Shown in pieces: positions 6,950 through 13,200 of a stretch of 14,090 bases of DNA. The DNA lies in contig JAUUWR010000020.1 of assembly GCA_030588935.1 (NCBI GenBank), positions 1-14,090 on the forward strand. The letters run 5' to 3'. The notes under the pieces were generated by a model. That model saw only the letters and a list, made by a program, of their open reading frames with translations. It searched no databases and had not been told where the DNA came from. A program made the translations under genes and the position numbers. The stretch's first letter is position 1. Each line of letters begins with the position of its first letter. The stretch comes from a bacterium (GTDB lineage: Archaea > Nanobdellota > Nanobdellia > Pacearchaeales > GW2011-AR1).

Positions 6950-8059
6950 TTAGTAAATATTTTTTAATATTTTTTTTAAATTTTTTTTAGTTAATAATCT
7001 TGGGTTATTTTTAACTCTTTGTGGATTAAATCCTTTTTTAATTATAATATTAATATTCCCCTCTTTTAAACTTAATTGTGATAATTTTATTTCAAGACCA
7101 ATCTTCTGCATCAAGTTCTGTATTTTATTTTTTGCTTCGTAAGAATTGTTTTCTCCGATTAAATTCGTTAATTCATTAATAGTTTTCTTAACATATTTTA
7201 CCCCTCTTTTATCTAAACAATCCCCTTTATTTATTTTAGAATTATAAATAAGTATTTCTCCTAAAGTTAAGCTTGCTGCATGACCATGCAGAATTCCAAA
7301 ATAAGAAGTAATAGGATATGAAATTGAATGGCAGGCTGTTGTTTTTGTTATGTTTATAGCTTTCCCTGCCAAATTCGCAGCTCGCATCACATTTTTCTTT
7401 GGATCTTTATCAAGATTGTTTACTGCTTGTTCTAAATTATTCATTAATAAGTTGATAGCTTGCCTTGAAAATTCTTGAGATTTTGGTGTTGAGTTTATAC
7501 TCCAATAAGATTCTACTGCTTGACCAAGAGCATCTATTCCAGTGGATGCTGCTATATTTTTTGGTAAAGACATTGTAAATTGAGGGTCACATATAGTGTA
7601 ATTGGGCAAGGTTAAATTTGGATCACCTTTAGATTGTTTTTCTTTTCCAATATAATAAACAATAAAATGAGTTGCTTCACTTCCGCTTCCTGCTGTTGTT
7701 GGTATTGCAACTAAAGGTAATTTTCTTTCTGGAGATTTTTCTAAAGAAAATAATTTAATTGCTTTTGCAACATCTATTGGGCTTCCCCCTCCAACAGCGA
7801 CGATTGTATCATAGTTTTGCTGATTAAATAAATTTAATCCTGTTTGTATCTGTTCTATTTTTGGATTTGGAGTAAAATCAGAAAATCTTGTATAATCTAT
7901 TCCTATTTCTTGAAAAATTCTTTCTACTCCTTTTTTTGCTCCAGATAGTACATAAGATCTTTTTCCTGTAACTAAAAAAATATTTTTTGATTTTTCTTTT
8001 TTTAAAATATCCCAAAGATTTATTATACTATTAAAACCAAAATACTCTCTTTGTTTCAT
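6950..8059 (-). CDS. phpC: Phosphonoacetaldehyde reductase, iron-dependent ADH family (PhpC/FomC type)
   Basis: A 369-residue group III metal-dependent alcohol dehydrogenase. It has the NAD(P) loop GGGSPID (90-96), TTAGSGSEAT (121-130), and a metal region with D176, Q180, H244, H258 and H260. Gln replaces the usual first His at position 180; from memory, PhpC-type reductases share this (DALxQAxESYWSxNST), while typical iron-ADHs have His. Set directly after phosphonopyruvate decarboxylase, it should reduce phosphonoacetaldehyde to 2-hydroxyethylphosphonate, pulling the unfavourable PEP mutase equilibrium forward. Its ATG overlaps the decarboxylase TGA (ATGA), so the two are translationally coupled. 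The C-terminus is very Lys/Asn-rich. A general aldehyde reductase is the alternative, but context makes phosphonoacetaldehyde much more likely. Confidence 0.88.
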   Translation of the reverse strand: MKQREYFGFNSIINLWDILKKEKSKNIFLVTGKRSYVLSGAKKGVERIFQEIGIDYTRFSDFTPNPKIEQIQTGLNLFNQQNYDTIVAVGGGSPIDVAKAIKLFSLEKSPERKLPLVAIPTTAGSGSEATHFIVYYIGKEKQSKGDPNLTLPNYTICDPQFTMSLPKNIAASTGIDALGQAVESYWSINSTPKSQEFSRQAINLLMNNLEQAVNNLDKDPKKNVMRAANLAGKAINITKTTACHSISYPITSYFGILHGHAASLTLGEILIYNSKINKGDCLDKRGVKYVKKTINELTNLIGENNSYEAKNKIQNLMQKIGLEIKLSQLSLKEGNINIIIKKGFNPQRVKNNPRLLTKKNLKKILKNIY

Positions 8060-9174
8060 TTTTTTAAGAATTCCATAAAAGCTTTTTTATTTTCAATAGG
8101 AGTAGTTGTAGGCCTTCCTAAGTCTTTTCTTGCTCCTTTATTAACTTTAATGATTATCATTTTTGGGCCTTCTGAAAAGTTTTTTATTATCTTTTCTAAA
8201 TCTTTTTTTGTTTCAATATATTCTGCATCTTTATAGCCACATGATAGGGCTATTTTTTTAAAATCAATTGAGGGAGAAACAGTTGGTTGTCCTCCTGTTG
8301 AATCATAAGAGGAATTATCAAAAACTATATGGTAAAAGTTTTTTGGATTATAATGACCAATTGTAGCTAGAGTTCCCATTTGCATTAAAACAGCTCCATC
8401 TCCATCAAAAACAAATACATTTTTTTTTGGTTTTTGTAAAGCAATTCCCAATGCTATAGAAGCAGAACAACCCATGATTCCAACAGTATAGAAATCTCTT
8501 GGTTTTTCACTTCTCGCAACCCTATATTCAAATAATTCTCTTGAGGTTTTTCCTGTTGTTGAAACAAGTACTTCATCACCATTTAAATTATCAACAATGG
8601 TTTTAATTGCATCTTCTCTTGACATCCCATAATTTGTTTTAATAGATTTTTTTGCTACATATTCTTCTAAAGTTCCTTTTTTTATTATTAATGCTGCAGG
8701 GGATGAATTTTGTTCTGCTAATTGTTTTACTTCTCTTATAGTTGTTTCTGCTTCTTTTATGTTATCTGGAAGAATTTTATAAGGTATTTCTAAACAATCT
8801 AATAAGGGAATCATTACTCTTCCCATCATTTTATGTTGTGGTTCATCTTTTTTTTCAGGCTCCCCCCTCCACCCAATCATAAATAAAACAGGAATAGAAT
8901 AAACATCTCCTGAACACAGAGAAGTAACAGGATTAACAACTTTTCCAAGTCCAGAATTTTGCATATAAACAGCCCCTATTTGTTTTGTTGCTAAATGATA
9001 ACCTGAAGCAATTGCAGTTGCCTCACACTCATTAACAGCAATTATGTTTTTAAAACCAGGAGGATTGTCTGCCAGATATTTCATCCAGTCTTTAAAAGTA
9101 GAATCAGGAACTCCTGTAAAAAAAGTTAATTCATTTTCTTTAAATACTTTAGCTAATTCTTCACATTTTATCAT
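8056..9174 (-). CDS. ppd: Phosphonopyruvate decarboxylase, thiamine diphosphate-dependent
   Basis: A 372-residue ThDP enzyme that decarboxylates 3-phosphonopyruvate to phosphonoacetaldehyde, the irreversible step that drives phosphonate synthesis. The N-terminal PYR domain begins with TGVPDSTF (20-27) and contains the cofactor-activating Glu in NECEA (48-52, E49). MQNSGLGKVVNP (71-82) and the GWRGEPEKKDEPQH region (101-114) are typical of Ppd and sulfopyruvate decarboxylases. The C-terminal PP domain carries the Mg-ThDP motif from GDG (258-260) to N287, followed by STGGQPT. The start at 9174 is chosen over an in-frame ATG at 9213 because a GGAGGA ribosome site sits 6 nt before it, it leaves a 1-nt gap to the upstream gene, and family alignment begins there. 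Sulfopyruvate decarboxylase is excluded mainly by the neighbouring PEP mutase. Confidence 0.93.
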   Translation of the reverse strand: MIKCEELAKVFKENELTFFTGVPDSTFKDWMKYLADNPPGFKNIIAVNECEATAIASGYHLATKQIGAVYMQNSGLGKVVNPVTSLCSGDVYSIPVLFMIGWRGEPEKKDEPQHKMMGRVMIPLLDCLEIPYKILPDNIKEAETTIREVKQLAEQNSSPAALIIKKGTLEEYVAKKSIKTNYGMSREDAIKTIVDNLNGDEVLVSTTGKTSRELFEYRVARSEKPRDFYTVGIMGCSASIALGIALQKPKKNVFVFDGDGAVLMQMGTLATIGHYNPKNFYHIVFDNSSYDSTGGQPTVSPSIDFKKIALSCGYKDAEYIETKKDLEKIIKNFSEGPKMIIIKVNKGARKDLGRPTTTPIENKKAFMEFLKK

Positions 9175-9175
9175 T

Positions 9176-10072
9176 TTAAGTCCTCCATAATCCTGGGAAA
9201 CTTCGATATTCATCTCCTTTTTTTTGTAATAAATCTTTTATAATTATAAAATAAGTTTCAATTCTCTGTTTTCCTCCTTTTTCCATTAATGCATACCCTA
9301 AAGCAGTGGCATTTTCCCCTGCATTAATTTTATTTCGGTAATATCTATTTTCTATATCTTCATTTCTAGTATAGAAATCTTGTTCAAATGTATTTAAATT
9401 AAAAGAAGGTTTTCCATTATCAAGATAGTCACTAACTGTCAAGGTTATTAGAGGAAGATTGTCTTTTCCCTGCAAAAATAAAACAAAGTCTTTTTTAATC
9501 TTTTCGAAGAAAAAAGGACTTTCAGAGTCGTTTAAAGTTTTTGTCCAGTCCTTATATAAACTAACTTCCTTAAACCCTTTTCCTTGCTTTATCATTTCCA
9601 ATAATTCAAAATAAGCACAGTGCATGGCAACATGTTTTGCAATATCTTTTAATTTTAAATGCCTTGCTTGAAAGTACCATGTTAGTTCTTTATCATGTTG
9701 CTTGAATTTATCATCATGTCTCGAATATATTGCTGATAAATCATGAACTAAACCCCATGTTTCAGCTAATTTTGGAGAAGGCAGATTTAAATCTGGATAT
9801 TTTGATCCAAGTTCTTCAACAAGCTGTTTAAATATTTGGGAAGTATTTAAAATATGTGCAAAATATCTTTCTTTCATTCCTATTTGAGAATCAGGATATT
9901 CTACCATTTCTTTAATATCCTCTTTTTTTAAAGAGAAGGGATCATCTCTAAGTATTATTAAAACATTAAGAGTTTTTTTAACTAAATCAGAAGCATTTGG
10001 GCTTGGATGCCAACTCATCAACGCAGGAGATATTAAAAAAGGTTCTAAAAAATTTTCTTTGAATTTATCCAT
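9176..10072 (-). CDS. HD-domain protein of unknown role in the phosphonate operon
   Basis: A 298-residue soluble protein with an HD-superfamily metal signature: His73 (FAHILNT), the His110-Asp111 pair (GLVHDLSA), His147/His151 in a KHVAMHCAY helix, and Asp215 (TVSDYLDNG). Further histidines at 119, 126 and 138 lie between, enough for a two-metal site. HD proteins are usually phosphohydrolases or phosphodiesterases, but a subset (PhnZ, myo-inositol oxygenase) are di-iron oxygenases, and PhnZ acts on a phosphonate. Placed between the PEP mutase fusion and ppd, it probably acts on a pathway intermediate: hydrolysing a CMP-phosphonate or oxidising a hydroxyalkylphosphonate are both reasonable guesses. 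I do not recognise the specific family. The ATG has a TATA-like element 25 nt upstream and no Shine-Dalgarno site. Confidence 0.75.
   Translation of the reverse strand: MDKFKENFLEPFLISPALMSWHPSPNASDLVKKTLNVLIILRDDPFSLKKEDIKEMVEYPDSQIGMKERYFAHILNTSQIFKQLVEELGSKYPDLNLPSPKLAETWGLVHDLSAIYSRHDDKFKQHDKELTWYFQARHLKLKDIAKHVAMHCAYFELLEMIKQGKGFKEVSLYKDWTKTLNDSESPFFFEKIKKDFVLFLQGKDNLPLITLTVSDYLDNGKPSFNLNTFEQDFYTRNEDIENRYYRNKINAGENATALGYALMEKGGKQRIETYFIIIKDLLQKKGDEYRSFPGLWRT
9181..9186 (-). promoter_or_regulatory. Shine-Dalgarno site fixing the ppd start
   Basis: The minus strand reads GGAGGA, 6 nt before the ATG at 9174 and inside the last codons of the HD-domain gene. It supports the internal start rather than the longer frame from 9213 and shows that this organism uses anti-SD pairing for internal operon genes. 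Confidence 0.75.
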
Positions 10073-10092
10073 TTTATTTAAATTAATAGATT

Positions 10093-10100
10093 AATTTATA
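10093..10100 (-). promoter_or_regulatory. Possible internal TATA box before the HD-domain gene
   Basis: The minus strand reads TATAAATT, centred about 25 nt before the ATG at 10072, inside the widest gap of the operon (38 nt). It could give a separate transcript for the last four genes, but the gap is nearly all A and T, so chance is a real alternative. Confidence 0.3.
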
Positions 10101-10110
10101 TGTTTTTATG

Positions 10111-11433
10111 TTATGTATTATTACTTTTATTTTTTGGGTTTCCCCCAGTAATCAAATTTAATGTTTCTTTTATTGATAAACAAACTTCTTCTACTTCATA
10201 TGCTCTCTCATTTAATAAAATTGTTTCTGCTGTTTTTTTCATTGCAGGATATGCACTTCTTAATAAATGATTTGCATAGATTACAATATTTATTCCAGAG
10301 TCTTTTAATTGATTTTCAGTAATGTGATTATAAGTTGTTGGAACTGCTACTAAAGGAACTTTATTTTCAATTTTTGAATATTCTCTACAAAATTTAAAAA
10401 ATTCTTCTGGTTCTTTTTCTTTACTATGAATCATTATAGCATCTGCTCCAGCTTCTATATACGCCTTTGCTCTGATAAGAGCATCATAAACTCCTTTTTT
10501 TAGAATTAAACTTTCAATTCTCGCTATGATATGGAAATCTCGAGTCACCTGTGCTTTTTTCCCCTGGGAAATCTTATTCACAAAATTTGGGATTTCATCT
10601 TGTTTTTGTTCTGTATTTATTTCAAATAAAGAATTTCTTTTTGGACCAATTTTGTCTTCAATTATAACTGCAGAAACACCTAATCTTTCAAGAGTCTTTA
10701 CCATAGAAGTAAAATGTTCCAAATCTCCTCCATCATCTCCATCTAAAATTATGGGTTTAGTAGTTATTTCTAAAATTTGATTAATGGTATTTAATCTTGA
10801 AGTTAAATCTACAATGCCCACATCTGGTTTTCCTTTAGCAGTTGAATCAGTTAAACTGCTTATCCATATCCCATCAAACTCTCTATAAGAATTTCCTTTT
10901 TGGATTCTTGTATTTTCAACTATGGTGCCGGTAAGACCATTATGTGCTTCTAAAAATCTTATTATTTGTTTTGATTCTAATAATCTTTTGAATCTTTCTA
11001 TTCTTATTTGAGGGGTTGTCCCTATTTCTTTTAAATAATTATTAAATTTTGTTGAGGACATGTCACCTGGATTATGAATCTCTATTAATTTCCCTCCCCA
11101 TCCATTAAGGGTATCAATAACCTCCTGTCGTGTTTGTTTTTGAACCCCTATTCTCCAATCATCACCATGGACAACATAATTGGGTCTAAGTTTTTTTAGA
11201 TTTGAGATATAACTAAGAGTCTCTTGAGGGATAACTTCTTTCACCCCTTTTATATTTTCAACCACTTTTTTTCTATGTTCATAGCACATAAAAGGGAGCC
11301 GTTTATAACTTGCAATGGCTTTATCTGTCAACAAACCTATCGTTATATCTCCTAATTGTTTTGCTTTTTCTATTACTCTTAGATGCCCTGCATGGATTAA
11401 ATCTGCACTCATTGCAACATAAACTTTTGCCAT
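10111..11433 (-). CDS. pepM: Bifunctional phosphonate cytidylyltransferase-PEP mutase (Fom1-like fusion)
   Basis: A 440-residue two-domain protein. Residues 1-140 are a cytidylyltransferase of the HxGH class: HAGH (14-17), VVHGDDW (87-93) and the MSSTKF motif (125-130). Residues about 145-430 are phosphoenolpyruvate mutase of the isocitrate lyase superfamily: the DGDDGGD Mg site (231-237) and the diagnostic EDKxGxKRNS (259-268). The C-terminal half converts PEP to phosphonopyruvate; the N-terminal half should make a CMP-phosphonate. Fom1 of the Streptomyces fosfomycin pathway has this same order and activates 2-hydroxyethylphosphonate as HEP-CMP; fused PEP mutases also occur in phosphonoglycan and phosphonolipid loci. 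It follows the radical SAM gene by 16 nt, with AGGT 5 nt before the ATG. Tail residues 430-440 are Asn/Lys-rich and unconserved. Confidence 0.93.
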   Translation of the reverse strand: MAKVYVAMSADLIHAGHLRVIEKAKQLGDITIGLLTDKAIASYKRLPFMCYEHRKKVVENIKGVKEVIPQETLSYISNLKKLRPNYVVHGDDWRIGVQKQTRQEVIDTLNGWGGKLIEIHNPGDMSSTKFNNYLKEIGTTPQIRIERFKRLLESKQIIRFLEAHNGLTGTIVENTRIQKGNSYREFDGIWISSLTDSTAKGKPDVGIVDLTSRLNTINQILEITTKPIILDGDDGGDLEHFTSMVKTLERLGVSAVIIEDKIGPKRNSLFEINTEQKQDEIPNFVNKISQGKKAQVTRDFHIIARIESLILKKGVYDALIRAKAYIEAGADAIMIHSKEKEPEEFFKFCREYSKIENKVPLVAVPTTYNHITENQLKDSGINIVIYANHLLRSAYPAMKKTAETILLNERAYEVEEVCLSIKETLNLITGGNPKNKSNNT

Positions 11434-11449
11434 TTTTTACCTTTTTTGA

Positions 11450-12862
11450 TTAATATAAATTTTCTCCAAATCTTTTATTTTTTGGATTAGTTTCATTATA
11501 TAATCTGCTGAAATGTTCTGTAAGTTCTTGAACTTGTCTAGCTTCAAAATCTGGGGTTGTGATGTTACCTATTTTATATAATTGTTCATTTGGCTGTATG
11601 CCTTCTCTTAAATATCCTTTTTCATTGCATATTTTTAGTAGTTCGGAACCGACTAAAGGGGTGGCAACAAAAAAAGAAGCACTATCAAAATTACAATCTT
11701 TTACAAAATCATAAGTTTGATGCATTTGTTCAATTGTTTCTCCAGGCAAACCACAAATAGCAAAAGCATGAACTTGAATATCAAGTTCTTGGGCTTTTTT
11801 TACTAATGGTTTTACTCTTTTAAGTCTCAAAGGTTTTTTAACAATATTATTTAAAACATTTTGATTACCACTTTCAATAGCAAAAGTTAATTGGTAACAT
11901 CCAGATTCTTTCATTTTCTCAAGCAATTCATTATCTAAAGCCCACACAGCAACTCCTTGGGGGACACACCATTTTAACCCAAGGTCTTTTATTCCATATA
12001 AAATCTTCATTACTCTTTTTTTATTCAGGGTAATATTATCATCTGTAATTTGAAATTCATCAATATCATATTCTTTTTTTAATTTTCTTATTTCATCAAC
12101 TACATTTTCTGCACTCCTTCCTCTATAACGGTTGCCCCAAAAATTTGTTGTTGTACAAAATATACATTTAGCAGAACAGCCTCTTGAAGTTATTATCTGG
12201 GTAACTCTCTTACCCAAAGGGTATGGATTTTGTGGCATATTTATTTTGAAATATTGCTCCATATTTAACAAATGTCTTGCAGGCAAAGGTAAATCATTAA
12301 GATTTTCCATATATTGTAGTTTATTATTGATAAGTTTTTTATTTCCTTTTCTATAAGCTAATCCTCCAATTGTTGAAAGATCTTTTTTATTATTTAAAGC
12401 GTTTAAAAGTTGTAAAGTTGGTAATTCTCCCTCTCCTATTATGGTAAAGTCAAGAAAATTATTATTTAATGTTTCTTCTAGGGTATATGTTGGATGAGAT
12501 CCTCCTATTAGTGTCGTTATATTTTCATCCACTTCTTTAATTAGTTTTAAAGTATGTTGCACATTTTTGTATTGGGTAGAAAATATACAAGAAACTCCTG
12601 CAACATCCGGTTTGAATTCTTTGATTCTCTTCTTTATTTCTTCATCATCTAATCCACATATAACAAAATCTCCTTGTTTTTTTAGATTATGATATCCTTC
12701 AGAAAAAATATCAAGAATGCTTACATCATAATTTTCTCTTTCTAAAAATGCTCCTAAATAAGCTAAACCCATTGGTGTTATGTTTCTCCGGACATCACTT
12801 TTAAACAAAGTATATTTTGGAGAAATTAACATCACCTTATTTATTTCTCTCCCTTTTGCCAT
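11450..12862 (-). CDS. Cobalamin-binding radical SAM protein, putative class B methyltransferase
   Basis: A 470-residue protein with an N-terminal B12-binding Rossmann domain (about 8-150: PMGLAYLGAFLERENYDVSI at 30-49, VSCIF at 90-94, LIGGSHPTY at 118-126, IIGEGE at 141-146) and a radical SAM core (about 220-430) holding the cluster motif CxxxCxxC (C229, C233, C236). FWGNRYRGRSAENVVDEI (241-258) follows, as in many B12-dependent radical SAM methyltransferases. No DxHxxG cobalamin motif is seen, which is common in this class. As first gene of the phosphonate operon it is a candidate for the Fom3 role, methylating C2 of cytidylylated hydroxyethylphosphonate. The family is large and acts on lipids, hopanoids and peptides too, so the substrate rests on context. 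A TATA box 27 nt upstream supports the ATG. Confidence 0.85.
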   Translation of the reverse strand: MAKGREINKVMLISPKYTLFKSDVRRNITPMGLAYLGAFLERENYDVSILDIFSEGYHNLKKQGDFVICGLDDEEIKKRIKEFKPDVAGVSCIFSTQYKNVQHTLKLIKEVDENITTLIGGSHPTYTLEETLNNNFLDFTIIGEGELPTLQLLNALNNKKDLSTIGGLAYRKGNKKLINNKLQYMENLNDLPLPARHLLNMEQYFKINMPQNPYPLGKRVTQIITSRGCSAKCIFCTTTNFWGNRYRGRSAENVVDEIRKLKKEYDIDEFQITDDNITLNKKRVMKILYGIKDLGLKWCVPQGVAVWALDNELLEKMKESGCYQLTFAIESGNQNVLNNIVKKPLRLKRVKPLVKKAQELDIQVHAFAICGLPGETIEQMHQTYDFVKDCNFDSASFFVATPLVGSELLKICNEKGYLREGIQPNEQLYKIGNITTPDFEARQVQELTEHFSRLYNETNPKNKRFGENLY

Positions 12863-12868
12863 TATGTA

Positions 12869-12884
12869 TAATTATATATAATTA
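12869..12884. promoter_or_regulatory. 16-bp perfect palindrome, possible operator
   Basis: TAATTATATATAATTA is its own reverse complement. It fills most of the gap between the TATA box and the start codon of the phosphonate operon, where a bound repressor would block initiation. The ribbon-helix-helix gene directly upstream is an obvious candidate binder. It contains only A and T, so chance cannot be excluded. Confidence 0.35.
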
Positions 12885-12894
12885 CTATTTAAAG
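12884..12894 (-). promoter_or_regulatory. TATA box of the phosphonate operon
   Basis: The minus strand reads CTTTAAATAGT, centred about 27 nt before the ATG at 12862. No Shine-Dalgarno site precedes the ATG, in keeping with a leaderless or short-leader mRNA that would carry all six phosphonate genes. Confidence 0.5.
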
Positions 12895-12935
12895 TTTTAT
12901 ATTATAGAATATATGAAATTATTCCAAAACAATTT

Positions 12936-13163
12936 TTAGAGATATCCTAATTTTTTAAGTCTCTCTTTAATTTCTTTTTCAGTTTTTTTGTTGAGAAGTT
13001 CCTCAGATTCAGGAGAAGATAATATTTGCCTTAGGATAAAAGAGACATAACCTGAAACAGAACTTATCCCAGTCCCTTGAATTTTCTTTTTAATTGATCT
13101 TATCAAGGACATTGGCAAAGAAATTGTTCCATATTCTGTTTTATATTCTTTCGCCTTTTTCAT
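12936..13163 (-). CDS. Small ribbon-helix-helix-like protein with a sulfatase-type tail
   Basis: A 75-residue protein. Residues 10-50 fit a ribbon-helix-helix (CopG/Arc type) fold: a beta strand GTISLP (12-17), helix A, a GTGISSVSGYV turn (30-40) and helix B (to about 49). It ends in EIKERLKKLGYL, a motif I associate with the C-termini of sulfatase and type I phosphodiesterase proteins, some of which carry an RHH-like segment before it. It lies between a sulfatase gene and the phosphonate operon, so it may be a DNA-binding regulator of that operon, or a detached accessory domain that assembles with a sulfatase-family enzyme. A GAGGT-type ribosome site 10 nt upstream supports the ATG. It may be cotranscribed with the sulfatase 37 nt before it. 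Confidence 0.72.
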   Translation of the reverse strand: MKKAKEYKTEYGTISLPMSLIRSIKKKIQGTGISSVSGYVSFILRQILSSPESEELLNKKTEKEIKERLKKLGYL

Positions 13164-13173
13164 ATTTAAATTT

Positions 13174-13179
13174 ACCTCT
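13174..13179 (-). promoter_or_regulatory. Shine-Dalgarno site of the RHH-like gene
   Basis: The minus strand reads AGAGGT, 10 nt before the ATG at 13163. It implies this gene is read from an mRNA with a leader, most simply the sulfatase transcript. Confidence 0.55.
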
Positions 13180-13200
13180 TAAATTTGAATGTTCAAAAAT

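Noticed and set aside
9175..9213. Longer N-terminus for phosphonopyruvate decarboxylase beginning at 9213
   Set aside because: The extra 13 residues overlap the HD gene and match nothing in the family, while a GGAGGA site 6 nt before the ATG at 9174 supports the shorter protein.
11451..11462. Possible TATA box 24 nt before the PEP mutase fusion gene
   Set aside because: It overlaps the end of the radical SAM gene, the DNA there is nearly all A/T, and an AGGT ribosome site near the ATG fits translation from the upstream transcript, so it is not called as a promoter.
5553..12862. Fosfomycin epoxidase (Fom4) or other 2-hydroxyethylphosphonate-processing oxygenase such as HEPD/MpnS
   Set aside because: No cupin-type iron oxygenase is encoded in the window; only the unrelated HD protein could be an oxygenase.
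5553..12862. 2-aminoethylphosphonate branch
   Set aside because: No PLP-dependent aminotransferase is present; the reductase points to hydroxyethylphosphonate instead.
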